This document shows, piece by piece, positions 34,206 through 45,640 of a stretch of DNA of 64,000 bases. The notes beneath the pieces were generated by a model. It made no database searches. It saw only the letters and a program-made list of their open reading frames with translations, and was not told where the DNA came from. How positions within the stretch are numbered: the stretch's first letter is position 1; each line of letters opens with the position of its first letter. Origin of the DNA: Incurvaria masculella (taxonomy: Eukaryota > Arthropoda > Insecta > Lepidoptera > Incurvariidae); contig OX335642.1 in the NCBI GenBank assembly GCA_946894095.1, forward strand, positions 19,541,021 to 19,605,020, read 5' to 3'. Position numbers and translations under genes: made by a program.

Positions 34206-35318
34206 AAGCGAATATGAAGACGGTAGGTGTCGTGTTAATCCAAAAATAATGGACGGACGGGAGTAGGAACCTAAACTCGTTTGTATCGACGTAGCCACTT
34301 GACTTACAAAAAGGGTAGCGCCGGCGAGTGAGTTCCGTTACGAATTCGTTTATTCTATTCGTTCCAACGACATGTAGAAATGCGTAAAAACAACGCAGTG
34401 CAACAAATATGACAGCACCATGCTTCCAGCTGTGTGAGCTCGTAATTGGTGTTATTTTCATTTATCTTATTTTTCTGTTGTTATGTAAATGCACTGTGAG
34501 CTCGCCTTAAAAATAAAAAATAAAAACATTCTATGTTTTGCGTCCCGAATGTGTATGCGAACTAATTTAAGTTTGAAGTTTTAGACTAACTCGCGTCTAC
34601 TCTGTCGCCATACGAATGAGTTTCGATCGCCCTCCCGTCCTTCTATAATCTATGGGTTTAAGCTATAATTACATTAACATAAAAGCTATGTTGAAATCTG
34701 TTTTGCTTAAAAATGTTGACATCTTATGTTTTTTGTAGCGACGCGGCGACTCCCTGTCACTACCGGGCCAAGTCGTCGACGTTTTCTCGGACAGTGTGAG
34801 AGCGCCGCTCGTCGTTTGTTATGCGCCACGCTGATTTACGTATTTATAAGTCGCAGCAGTCGGCAGGCAGGCTGAATACAGAAGCTTCCTTTATTTTCGG
34901 CCCATTCCTCTCGAGCATGCAAGGAAAATAGGGAGCGGGGCAATAAAAAATAAATCAATGAATTTTCCGTTGTGTTCATGTCTAAGTTTTCTTAAATTTC
35001 TTATTTATGTTTGTAAACATTTTAATATAACTCTTTGCAATTACTAAATTCTCTTACTAAATCAGCTGCTTATTTTGCCCTGGATATCAATTTGAAAAAG
35101 TCCATCATAATAATATAAGACTAATAGACCGCATTTCCGAAGAAATTAGATGCAAAGCCAGGATCTTCCCTTTATGAGCATGGATGGGTTCTCTGCGGCG
35201 AATGCTGCGGATATAGGTTGGATGGGGAGGGATAAGGGATGCAAGTTTACAAGATTATAATACGGAGACCTCTACGATTGATTCACACCAAAAAAAATAG
35301 GAAAATGATGAGGAAAAA
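34206..35318. other. interval with dispersed units and a promoter-like patch
   Basis: GTATCGACGTAGCCACTTG (34276) and CGCCATACGAATGAGTTTCG (34607) belong to the GCGTAGCCAC units. A less AT-rich block at 34735-34940 holds TATTTATAAG at 34841-34850. A SINE tail sliver on minus lies at 35145-35200. No coding exon is recognisable. Confidence 0.35.
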
Positions 35319-35475
35319 ACCGGCCAAGTGCGAATCGGACTCGTACCACCGTAAAGATTTTAAACAAAAAGTCACGTTTCTTGTATAGGGGCCCTCTAAT
35401 TTTAATAAATGTTTAATGGGCGGAGGCTTAGTAATAGGGTCCCGTTGGTACCCTCTGGGTACGGCACCCTAAAAA
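35319..35475 (+). repeat. GGCCAAGTGCGA lepidopteran repeat, short copy
   Basis: ACCGGCCAAGTGCGAATCGG begins it. GGAGGCTTAGTAATAGGGTC and TACCCTCTGGGTACGGCACC end it. The longer copy at 45641-45962 has the same ends in the opposite direction. Confidence 0.75.
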
Positions 35476-35689
35476 GGAGTGCTAGTCCTACGTATTAAAA
35501 CTAGCCACATGACTCGGGGCTGAAGGCCGAACATTTGCGTCTTCACAATCATCAATTCAAATCAAAATGTAACTCAGATGAACTGAATGGTCAATATTTG
35601 CAGTCAACGCAGGTAACGATGAATCTATGTTGCATAACCTTAAACACTGTGTCAGTGGGAGACATTCATTACGGGAGGGATTCTGTAGG

Positions 35690-35760
35690 AGTTAATCGGA
35701 TCTGTGGATCAAATTGTGACATAACTTAGTGTAGTTTGACTACCGAAAGTTTAAATAAAT
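35690..35760 (+). repeat. 3' end of the CR1/jockey-group LINE
   Basis: TGTGACATAACTTAGTGTAG and TTGACTACCGAAAGTTTAAA match the terminus of the LINE at 56763-58317. Only the 3' tip is present, as expected for heavy 5' truncation. Confidence 0.7.
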
Positions 35761-36503
35761 GGATATGGAAATAGAAAGCAAGAAGTCTATGGATATCTTT
35801 ATAAACGATCGAGCCAATCCACAAGTCAATACGCTTCTACGTTTACGGAGCGCGTTTATTAAAAATGTACGATGCGTGAATTTTAGAAACATTTTCACTC
35901 GTAGATTCTCAACAAATGGAAGCAATCCGTACGTACGGCATCAATCAGATTCTAAAAGCATTCGTCTAGCTAGCAACTACCTGAGCATAGTGTATCCAGA
36001 ATATATGAACGCGGCCCTCTAACTGATTTTAGTTAAAATGTATTGGTTTGAAACCTATTCATACATGTTAAAGGTTGTGAAATCCGTAAGCTTGTAAGTT
36101 TCCTAGGAAATCTGTTAATTCACTTCAATTCTATTTTTATTCCTTAGGTACAATGTTTTGCACTTAGTGAGTGATTTTTTTATGTTTTGGTCCCACCAAA
36201 AACTCGGGCCTCAAAAATAAAAAACAGACTTGAAAAAATATTATTATATTCAACATATTTTTTAGAATGACATATCTAAATATGAATACGGAATAAATTA
36301 CCAAGTCTATGTAAGGCGGCATTTCAATTTACAATACTAATGCAAGAAATAAGTAGTCTAGCTTTTTCAGGAAGTTTCATAAGAATATTTTTCTTTACCG
36401 TCTTCCTCGAACATAGGCTTAGAAGGTACAGTGCGCTAGACTAGCTATGACCTCGAAAGCCCAGTGGTACGTACGATCATCCATTTTAGACCGTTGAATA
36501 TGG
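35761..36503. other. interval with an 87-codon open frame
   Basis: An ATG-started frame at 35759-36022 begins exactly where the LINE tip ends. It is basic and Asn/Ser-rich, with no recognised motif. The rest shows nothing. Confidence 0.25.
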
Positions 36504-36822
36504 CCGTGGTTTGGATTCTACGTTAAACCACAGGTCCCCTTTCTTATTAACTTGGTGGTAGGGTTAATTCTGGTCGAGTTGGTGCCATTGCATTGAATAA
36601 GAGACGGTCGAAGACGCATTAAAAATGGTCCATGGCTTCATTCAGTTAAATTTAGTGTGTAATAAAAGGAAGGTCCTGGCATGGGACCTAGTTCCCATGT
36701 GGATATTGGAATAATATCATGATAAATATCAAGATAAAATGATAATCGCTATGGTAATGGGATTAAATAAAACATGGTTGAAGAGGCAGTGAAAATTGTC
36801 CATGTTTTCAATTCATTATTAA
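36504..36822 (+). repeat. SINE body with partial repeat of itself
   Basis: CAGGTCCCCTTTCTTATTAA, CTTGGTGGTAGGGTTAATTC, GTTGGTGCCATTGC and GGAAGGTCCTGGCATGGGAC are in order. The block ATGGTTGAAGAGGCAGTGAA at 36774 repeats the earlier GACGGTCGAAGACGCATTAA position, so two copies may have fused. Confidence 0.6.
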
Positions 36823-36824
36823 AT

Positions 36825-36935
36825 GATTTTTTTATTTTTATTTATTTAAACTTTTTTGGTAGTCAAACTACACTAAGTTACGCCAAAAACTGATTGATCT
36901 GCGGATTCGATGAACTCAATCAATAATAATAATGA
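36825..36935 (-). repeat. 3' end of the CR1/jockey-group LINE, inverted
   Basis: TTTATTTAAACTTTTTTGGT and AGTCAAACTACACTAAGTTA are the reverse complement of the terminus at 58265-58300. The upstream part keeps ATCTGCGGATTCGATG, akin to the plus copy's CGCTTCCGCGGATC. Confidence 0.7.
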
Positions 36936-37164
36936 TTATAATCAACAAAGAAACTTAACGAGTTTTCCGTTCACAGTATTGAAATATATTCTAAGATCTA
37001 AATGCTACTTCCAAACAATTTTTGGTAGAACAGTTTAAGGCAAAGAAAAAGAACAAAATAAACAGCTACCCTCAGTGCAAATGGATTAGAAATACAACTT
37101 ACTTAGCTAACAAAGTTGCTTATACAAGAATATGTATAGTATTATGATTATTACAATTTGAGTG

Positions 37165-37280
37165 AAATATAAAGAAGGTCCTGGCATGGCACCTACTTAC
37201 CATCTGGTGGTTTAGGTCAATATCATGATATAGCATGTGGTATTATAATAATTCATGTCCAGTTCCATAAAACATAGTTA
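37165..37280 (+). repeat. SINE tail fragment
   Basis: GAAGGTCCTGGCATGGCACC, GTCAATATCATGATATAGCA and ATTCATGTCCAGTTCCATAA are the family's distal blocks. Confidence 0.6.
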
Positions 37281-37604
37281 CACAAACTATAGTATCAAAA
37301 TAATAGTTATTGCTACCAAACTGGAATTTTAGGTACGGGGTGTATCAATATAATCTCATTCTTTACACACCTTTAGGATTTCGTTGTGTAGTTAGATGCA
37401 TAGAGCACGCCTCGAGCCAGCAATATCTGGATGCAAGATTTATTTATTGAAAGTCCTTCACAAGTGAACAAGGATCTAGAATAAAATTGGAATATGCAGT
37501 GAAAAGTTATTCTTATGTCTTTTGGAAAGTGCGGCATATGGTGCACGCCCGGCCCTCACCTAACAGGCTTCGACGGCGTCCATAGGCTTTCGCACTTGTT
37601 CACA

Positions 37605-38154
37605 TTAAGGTGGCCCATCCCGCTCATCTCCCCATACAAAAGGGGAAAGAAGATCACGCCCATATTTCTTGTCAGAGATCCTAAATTTTGCTCAAAATAG
37701 CTTTATTTGATCGAACTAGATGTCTGATAACCATTGGCATTGTAAAATTGTGTTTGGTTTCTAAGTTATAAGGTCCGAAAGTTCGAAATTTTCGCGCGTT
37801 TTATACAATAACTTTGGAGGTGGATTACGCTATGATAAAGTAAGAACATCTTAAAAAGATTAGTCATAAGACATAGCTTATTAAATCAAGATTTATAATC
37901 AATTTGGTTTCTGTTAGATTTTGGACTACAGCGGTCGTGGTTTACTTTTAGCTATAAGTCGTTTTGTGATTAAAATTTTCGTAAATCTTACCAAATCATA
38001 CACTATGCACATTGTCTTTTTTGTGGACGTTTAGCATCCTCCTCATCACGGAGCCTGACTTTTTCTTTGAAACATAGAATTTCCCAGAGCGCGACAGCAC
38101 GGTTTTGTACCGTGCCCGCGATTGAGTTAGTCCCGCCGGGTTGGGCCACCTTAA
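37605..38154 (+). mobile_element. TTAA-flanked MITE, copy 3 (550 bp)
   Basis: It has the same length and orientation as copy 1, with one change in the left terminal repeat (GGTGGCCCATCCC). TTAA is present at both ends. The right third holds a minus-strand open frame that also exists in copy 1 and does not indicate a gene. Confidence 0.8.
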
Positions 38155-38204
38155 GGAATGTGATAGGTACTGTCGACGACATAAGTCCAGTAGCACCCTA
38201 CGGT

Positions 38205-38345
38205 CAGGTTTGTTTTGCACATGTGGCGTGCCCCTTCCCCCGCCGACCGGGGCGGGGGTGGGGTGGAGGGTCGTCCTACCGCAAGCCGCGCGGGCGGTGC
38301 GATCCCCTCCTCCCGCTTCACCTCCGCGCAATGCGAGCACTTCTT
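38205..38345. other. GC-rich patch
   Basis: The patch contains CCCCCGCCGACCGGGGCGGG with an 8-bp hairpin-forming core, then CGCAAGCCGCGCGGGCGGTG. All frames stay open here simply because of high GC. It lies between the MITE and a foldback fragment and may belong to a further repeat. I cannot name it. Confidence 0.4.
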
Positions 38346-38384
38346 AGCAATCGCGTTGGAATGTGCCACTGGACTTTTGAATGC

Positions 38385-38470
38385 GACTATACATATGTAT
38401 AATCAAGCGTGAAGTGAGGACACATTAATGAAATAAAGATCGCTGCAAAAATAACTACTTTGTGAATATA
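38385..38470 (-). repeat. fragment of the GTGACATGTATG foldback family
   Basis: TATAATCAAGCGTGAAGTGA, GGACACATTAATGAAATAAA, AAAATAACTACTTTGTGAAT and ATACTGCGAGG match 9355-9425 and its inverted arm. Confidence 0.5.
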
Positions 38471-38655
38471 CTGCGAGGCTGGACCGAAGCAGCAAAACAT
38501 ACCATTCGCGGGTACTGCGTCTCCCAATTGCGCCACCTGCTGCATGCTCATAATTTGGAATTCTCCTTACAGTCCCACCTCCCCTAATCAGTGCCTACTA
38601 ATAACACAGTGTTTAAGATTATAAATATATTGATTTAACGCTTTACCTGCATTGC

Positions 38656-38740
38656 AGACATTGACTGCAAAGATTGAACTTTCAAACATATTGCCGTCGT
38701 CACCAAAATAACATTTGGCATCATTAATTAGAGCCATTGG
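38656..38740 (-). repeat. fragment of the tRNA-Thr-type SINE body
   Basis: TTGACTGCAAAGATTGAACT and TTGCCGTCGTCACCAAA correspond to 10367-10425. Confidence 0.5.
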
Positions 38741-39296
38741 AAAAAGCGACGTAATTATACCGAAAAGTATATTTACTTTGTTTACATTATTTCGGAATGG
38801 TTTAATTTTGTATTTTGGAAGAAATATATAAGGAAAATACCTAGGCAGGGTTTGCATTCCATAGTTTACTGACTCTACATATAGATAAAGGATCAACATA
38901 ATTGGTTTGGTTCTTGTATAAAGAACTAATGTTCAGTTACATAAAAACAAATGTTCTCAATATATGTAGCTTCCGAAGTTGAGATTATGCCCCTGGAGTT
39001 GTACCCTGGATGGTCGGAGGTCTCAGCTAATCAATTTTATTTAATTTAAATGATTTAAGAAGAAATGAAGATCGATATGTTACGTTGGCACTAAAAGTTG
39101 AATTGAAAATTTTAAGAATTATTTTGGAAATTTTCAAACTTAATATTCTCATTAAACTTTGGTCATAACAGCGTGAATTGAACTGGAATAAATCTATAAT
39201 AACAGATATCGAAGTTAAATTATTATGTTTCTTGTCTCAAAGTTAATCAATGTTGTTTTTTGTTATTTAACTGTGCACGATGTTTTTTTTATGCGA
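38741..39296. other. AT-rich stretch, no feature seen
   Basis: No gene or repeat can be supported. Confidence 0.45.
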
Positions 39297-39625
39297 CCTG
39301 ACATGGCTGGCTAATACCACAAAACTACCGTTATGATATTAATCCAATATACCACATTCCCGAAGAATTAGGACCTTCCCTTTATGAGCACGGCTACATT
39401 GAACTGGATGGAAAATACGGACAATTTTTCGTTGCCGCTTCGACCAACTTTTCACCCAATGCCTTTACCGTCATGATACCTAAAACACCTATGTTGCACG
39501 GCTACATGAAACTTGACGGAAAATATAAACATTTTTTTATTTCCATTGCGATCATCGTTCATTAAATGCAATGGTACCAAAGAGGAAAGGATTAACCCTA
39601 CCACCCATTAAGTAAGAAATGCTCG
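39297..39625 (-). repeat. SINE copy, body and tail, partly duplicated
   Basis: GGCTGGCTAATACCACAAAA, GGACCTTCCCTTTATGAGCA, CGGCTACATTGAACTGGATG and CGTTGCCGCTTCGACCAAC are followed by a second CACGGCTACATGAAACTTGA and GTTCATTAAATGCAATGGTA, ending ACCCTACCACCCATTAAGTA. The internal blocks are present twice. Confidence 0.7.
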
Positions 39626-39977
39626 AGGAACTGAAACTAAACACAGATGTTCCAATGTGGCGGCATAATAAACTCAATCTTTATAAAACACACTGGCCTA
39701 GCTTATTCTAGTGGCGACTTTGTAGTTGTTTCCGAGGATCGCTCAATTTCATACAAATACTGCTCTGTGTATATTCGTATACATATGTTTGGGTATTTTC
39801 ATATTCTGAACTGCATGCTTCGCGAGACGCGGGTGGTTCTAGCTTTGACTATTGAAAAGGTAGAAATTTAAAATCTACTGCTGCCTATTAGGATCGACAG
39901 ACAAGTGGTAGGCAAGGAGTTCGTAGACGCATTAACCGCAATTGGTTTGCTTGATTGTAAGAGTCAAGCCATGTAGG

Positions 39978-40385
39978 GTAACAGCTCGTAGCTTAGTAAC
40001 GCAGGAACTTGCCTTGCATTCCAGAGGTCTGGGTTCAAATCCTCGCCCATTTCATCTACCACTTTCTTTCTCTCTCTGAGTTGGATAAGTGCATTTCGTT
40101 ACGAATGCGGGCTGCTCTATTACTTGGAATCCATGTAAAACTGTACTCCTATTAGGGGATAGTAGCCCACCTAGCTTGGTACCATCGCATTGCATATAAA
40201 GATGGTCGAATAGGTAATGATGAAATTGTCCGTATTTTCCATGCAGTTCTATGTAGTCATGCTTATAAAGGCTAGTATAGGTCCTGGCATGGTCCTTAGT
40301 TCATCCGGGAATGTGGGTTCAAGTCGATGGGTGTGACATGAGCCATCCATATCCAGTTACATACAAAAATATAGTACACAATCAA
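39978..40385 (+). repeat. near full-length SINE, best copy
   Basis: The head GCTCGTAGCTTAGTAACGCA carries the A box and GGTCTGGGTTCAAATCCTCG an intact B box. Body blocks follow: GAGTTGGATAAGTGCATTTC, ACGAATGCGGGCTGCTC, CTTGGTACCATCGCATTGC, GTCCGTATTTTCCATGCAGT, AGGTCCTGGCATGGTCC, GGGAATGTGGGTTC and CCATCCATATCCAGTTAC. The length is about 400 bp. A Pol III promoter of tRNA type is visible; no protein is encoded. Confidence 0.8.
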
Positions 40386-42283
40386 AATGCCATCTACCAT
40401 TAAAATGTCTTCAACAAATTTCTAGCTCGTGCGACCTGAAACGGTATACAATATGCAGGACAAACTTTTTAATGACTTGACGTAATTCGCTAATTGCGCC
40501 TCAAAGGATTTCATAATGAAGCTCAGAGATCTTTGCAAAGGGAATTTATTCATTAAGTTTAATAATTCATTTACCTACCAGCTATCTATGTTACCTATCC
40601 AAATAAAAACGTTTTTCAGAATTAGCCGTAGACTAGATGCTCAAAAACAAGGTCTTTCAACGCTTCCGCCAAGTAATTATAAGCTTTTTTAAAGTAGGAA
40701 ATACTGCATGCTAAAATTATACAATTTAAGGCATCTTCAAGGCATGAAATCGTGAGATAATGAGCTAGTAGGTATTAAGTGTTTATGTTTTGTTTTCAAA
40801 TACATTGTTTTAGAGCTATTTTATATTTTGGTATAAGTAAGGTATGGTATGGTAACGTTAAAGATCAAACAATTTGTCTTGCTTATTGGTGGACACCTTA
40901 AGAAATCAATTAATATTAAAAAAACCTTTTTAAAACACAGCTTTAATTTAAATATTCCAAAAAGAAGACAATAAACTTTAGAAAATAAAGTTGGCTGCCC
41001 AGTTTTCGAATTCTGTGAGTTCTCCGGAAATCGCTATGAAGCGAGGGAGACGCGAGCATATATCCGTCTCTAGTTAATTTATTTAATATTTTTGCCAAAA
41101 TATCCGCCGTTACTCGGTGGATCTACCATCCGTGATATTATAACTTCTGCTCCTCTAGGGTTGTAACTCGCTAATAAACAGCTTCGTTTCTCTCCAATTT
41201 TAAGAATTGCGATATATCTTCATATCAAATTCTGTCATTTCAATTTATTGTTATATCGCAAAACATATATTTTTGTTAGTTTGTTACTAGCTGTAACTTA
41301 ATTCTATATTTTATATATTATAGTATTTAGTAAACTGATTTATAATTGTCTGCAAGCTGACGTATGTGTAAGTTTCGGTACTACTTTTTTAGTTGTTACA
41401 TTTTATATGTTTCATTAACATGCTTTTTTATTAAATGCACGATTAGTACTCTAATCTGTGGTTTTGTGTAATCAATTATTGACAACTCATATTTATTCAC
41501 CATATGAACACTACTGATACACGCGGTAAGCCGTCCAACTAAATATTACACGCATATAATTGGAATAACTAGGAAATACAATAGAAATAGAAGCAACAGC
41601 GATTAAATTTACACACCAATTATTGATTTATGTTACTATAAAGTTTTGACGTGATTTTTAGCATTTTCAAATATTTGAAACACAAGGTGTTTGTGACAAC
41701 CCTGAAACTAATAGTATTATGCTGGTATCGCCGGCGAAAAACACAAGTGACATTTATCAAAATAATGTGACTGTTTGTATCCCTCTCCAGTTCTCTCCTC
41801 TCTTCTTTCCTGCTTCAACCCCCTTGGCAGCTAAGAGCTCCTTATATTTTTACTTTAAATGCGAAGATTCAGTCTTGCTGGGGTCACAACACGTTTTGGC
41901 CAAGGAGGAAGCGTGGGTTCACTACCCGAGTAACGGGGTATGTTTCTTACTAGTTTCGAGCCTGAAATAATTGCATACTAAAACAAAAAAAATATATCAA
42001 ATACCTATAGACGATACCAGCAATGTGTACAAGCGATACACAATTTTCGAAACCGATCTAAGTCAACGGTTGGGCATCCTGATCGGGACCTAATATTCAG
42101 TTCTTAGGATCCATTGATGGTAGACGATACTTATGACACTAAATTGTATTTTATTTATTCTATGACGCATTACGATACAATTTTGACGCAAAATACAAGT
42201 ATATAAATCCGCCAGTAAGAAGCTGAATATAGGCAAGTTTAAGGTGAAGACTTAGGCTTAAAAACAAATAAATATTGGTATGT
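40386..42283. other. AT-rich stretch, no feature seen
   Basis: An 83-codon frame at 41719-41970 has no recognised motif. No repeat is clear. Confidence 0.4.
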
Positions 42284-42406
42284 GTGTATTTAATGGAAAC
42301 AACGTGACCATTATGTGATTGATTTGAGATAATACAACGAGATCTATATTGAAGCATTGCAATAAAATTTTAAAAAAATATCAGAAAAAATGCCGTCTGA
42401 AGCAGG
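42284..42406 (-). repeat. tRNA-Thr-type SINE, worn fragment
   Basis: TGTATTTAATGGAAACAACG, TTGAAGCATTGCAATAAAAT and GCCGTCTGAAGCAGGA parallel 10060-10193, but the cloverleaf is missing. Confidence 0.5.
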
Positions 42407-42699
42407 ATTATACAAAATTAAAAATTAATTCGAGTAAAGGAAAAATTAAGAAAATGAATTTATTCATGTAATGTAATATAGTTCATGAAAAATAAATATA
42501 TAAAGCATAAAAATCAATACAAAAATGTTTACCACGGAATCTTTTTTTTATTCCGTTCCTCAAATGAAAGAAGGATAGAATTTTGAACATTTCGTGGCCC
42601 GTGTGTCGGTCTGTTGAGAAATGCGTGGAGGTATTCATTTGAAATCAATAAAAAAATTGATGGTGTGGTGGGCGAATAATATATATAGGAAGTTTATGA

Positions 42700-42860
42700 C
42701 ATGCCAGGGCCTTCTTTATATTACACGGCTAGATTGAAGTAAAAGGAAAAAACGGTTAATCTTTATTGCTGCTTCGATCATCGTTCATCCAATGCGATCG
42801 TAGCAACTCGGGCGGGATGAATCCTGCCACCCAGGTAATAAGAGAGGGGACCTTAAGTTT
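42700..42860 (-). repeat. SINE body fragment
   Basis: ATGCCAGGGCCTTCTTTATA, GCTGCTTCGATCATCGTTCA, CCAATGCGATCGTAGCAACT and CCTGCCACCCAGGTAATAAG are in minus-strand order. Confidence 0.6.
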
Positions 42861-43539
42861 AACCGCGAACAATAAATCCCTTAGTCTGCCTTGCAGAGCC
42901 TAAAACGCACTAAGTGAAAAAAATATATTTTGAGAAAAACGCGAAACACCTATTTACAATGTATTTATTCTGTGTATTATCTTGTGTATTATTATTCTGT
43001 GTAGTATTTGTTTAGGTGTTTCATTATTCATAAAAACTATTGAGTACTATGAACATGTTTCGCAAGAAAAAGTAACAATGCATGATTTATCATTTAGAAA
43101 AAATATTACACCACTTACTACACAGAAAAAAGAAGTGAAAAAACTATAAATACCGATTCAAATGCAGTATTTTTGCTTGATACTGAATTTTTTTTGCACT
43201 ATTGGTTACATAACACCGTGTAAAATACAGTATGATAGTTGTTTGACTGTATTTTAGTTCGTATCAACAGAATGTGCAGGTTTACTCATTTATAGTACTT
43301 TAATTTTAAGAAATAATAAAATAACTCATTAGAAACATTATTAAGTAAGAACTATTAATTAATAACTCATTAGAAATATTAACTTGAAAATTGATATCCT
43401 TACAAATTAACGATTAAGAGCAGAAAAATAAATCAAGCTTCAAATCAAATAATAGCTTTATTAGGTAAGTTTCGAATGTTTTAGAAAACCGATGATATTA
43501 CAGCATATTTTTTTCATGAAAAACCGGTATGCCTAGCTG
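42861..43539. other. AT-rich stretch, no feature seen
   Basis: No gene or repeat is supported. Confidence 0.4.
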
Positions 43540-43960
43540 TGCTGAGACACCAAAGATGCTCAAAAAAGCCAAATGTACCTCACACCGAGAAATCACGTTT
43601 GCGGACTATCGCTAATCTATGGAGCTTCTTTAAATTACGTCGGAAGAGGAACCTGCCGCAAGATATGCCTGCCGGCAGACAGTTCGATATCCTGACGGTG
43701 CAGCAGAGAAACCAGTTTGAGAAACGGTTCATTCTCAAAAATCTAATGACACCCACAAGAAGGTGTTCTAGTTCATGCTACGGATATAGGTTGGATGGGG
43801 AGGCATGAGGAATGCAGGTTCTACAGAGCAACATCCATTGTAGTACCTGTATAACAGACTGAGGGACCCTACAAACTGTCTGTGGCTTGGTGATTCTAGG
43901 TCTAGGTAGTGGGTCACCAACGAGTCGGACCGCTCTATGTCAAATACAGTTGAGTGGGTA
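43540..43960 (+). repeat. dispersed repeat of unknown class, copy B
   Basis: GATGCTCAAAAAAGCCAAAT, GCGGACTATCGCTAATCTAT and TTTAAATTACGTCGGAAGAG align with copy A at 27264. The end GCTACGGATATAGGTTGGAT also appears at about 35204-35223, so at least three places share it. Confidence 0.45.
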
Positions 43961-43997
43961 GAATGTGATATCTGTCTTTTACTCAGTCATCAGAATC

Positions 43998-44525
43998 TTC
44001 CAAGTGGGCCATCCCGCTCAACTCCCCATACAAACGGGGAAAGAAGATCACGCCATATTTCTTGTCAAAGATCCCAAATTTTGCTCAAAATATCTTTATT
44101 TGATCGATCTAGATGTCTGATGACCGTTGGCATGGTAAAATTGTATTTGGTTTTTGAATTTTTCGCGCTATTCATACAACACATTTGGAGGTGGATTACG
44201 CAATGATAAAGTAAGAACATCTTAAAAAGATTAGTCATCACACATAGCTCTTTTAATCAAAATCTATAATCTATTTGGTTTTAGTTCGATTTTTTACTAC
44301 AGCGGTCGTGGTTTACTTTTAGCTATAAGTAGTTTTGTAATTACAATTTTTGTAAATCTTAACAAATCATACCCTATGCACATTGTCTTTTTTGTGGACA
44401 TGTTGCATCTTCCTCACCACGGAGCCTGTCTTTTTCTTTGAAACAGAGAAGGTCCCAGAGCGCAACAGCACGATTTTGTACCGTACCCGCGAATGAGTTA
44501 GTCCCGCCGGGTTGGGCCACCTTAA
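43998..44525 (+). mobile_element. TTAA-flanked MITE, copy 4
   Basis: The right end is intact (GGGTTGGGCCACCTTAA). The left end is worn (CCAAGTGGGCCATCCCGC) and lacks TTAA. A deletion of about 20 bp near 44155 makes it shorter than copies 1 and 3. Confidence 0.75.
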
Positions 44526-44569
44526 AGTGATTTCATCTGGGTTTTGCGACGACAGCTAAAACTATAGAG

Positions 44570-45061
44570 AGTGTGGTGGAAAACTCTTCTGAGGGCCGTA
44601 AAACCTCTGACGATGGCGGCATAACCTTCTTGTTCCAAAATAAATCATCAACGATTGTATTCAGAGTTATTTGGGAGATACCTAGTAATGGAGAGGATGG
44701 TTGCGGCAGTTGCGATTATCAAGCGTTGGTAGAAGTGGATTTGATTGTGGCGGAGCTGCTTGTAGAAAATGTGTATGCTTAGGAGCTGGTTGTAGCATAT
44801 TTTGTTGCAGACAAGCTCGTGGCAACGGGGGATGTTTGCGGCGACGTAGTGGTGTAGCCAGTGGTGAAAGAACTCGTTGTAGTGGATCAGGTTATGGTGG
44901 AGCTTGTTTAGGCGAATCTGATTGACGCTGGGTTGTTTGCGTTGGTGCTTGTTGTGGCAAAGGACTACAGTTCGTGATGGGTGAGGGGGCTTTGTATACA
45001 GATTGACTAAACCGGAATTCGCGGCGATGTTAATGTACCCCGAGAATCTCGAAGTACACAA
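44570..45061. other. region with irregular internal repetition
   Basis: On plus, groups like GAGCTGCTTGTAGAAAATG, GAGCTGGTTGTAGCATATT and GAACTCGTTGTAGTGGATC recur with loose spacing. One plus-strand frame reads like repeated VxELVV segments with stops. The minus strand is open for 137 codons (45061-44648) and is His/Asn-rich (HHNLIHYNEFFHHW). I recognise no protein. It may be a decayed repetitive coding sequence or a worn minisatellite. Confidence 0.3.
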
Positions 45062-45640
45062 ACGCGACCTCCTCCCACGGCAGTGTCGGCTACGAGACTG
45101 ACTAAGCCACGAAACCTGACTGAATTGCAGTAAATACTATCACAAATGCAGTAGGATAATTGTTTAATCGTTTAAGTTATTGGTAAGAATGCAGTAACTT
45201 TAATGAACACTGTATTTTAAATGGTAATGGGATGCATTTATCCATTAGTACATAATATTAAAATATCGACTACTTGCAGTAAGTGGCAAACATGCAGCAA
45301 TTTTAGTGCAGTTTAGTTTGTAATTATATGCAAAACATCAATGATAATTACAACGTAGTAATAATATCTTAATACATTTGGTAGTTACTGCACTTAAAAG
45401 GCCGGAAAGTGGCTCATTTGGGCTGATCAATAAAAACGAAAGTGCGGTTACTGAGTTTGGTTTAGTATCGCAACATTTTATTATAATGATTTGGCAACAA
45501 TGAGTTAGTCCAATTACACATTCGGTTATTTTAAACATGTTGTTATCAGAATAAATAACCGGTTAAATCAATATATCTTACGTGATGTTCTTATTAAGGT
45601 TTAATAATCAGGTAAAACGTGACAAATTATCACTTCCGGC
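45062..45640. other. AT-rich stretch with scattered TGCAGTA motifs
   Basis: TGCAGTA or close forms occur at about 45126, 45146, 45190, 45274 and 45306. No array period is clear and no gene is visible. Confidence 0.3.

Noticed and set aside
37996..38402. Overlapping frames of over 100 codons on both strands
   Set aside because: They combine the end of a MITE with a GC-rich patch. Similar minus-strand residues appear in MITE copy 1 at 2892-3188, so it is repeat sequence.
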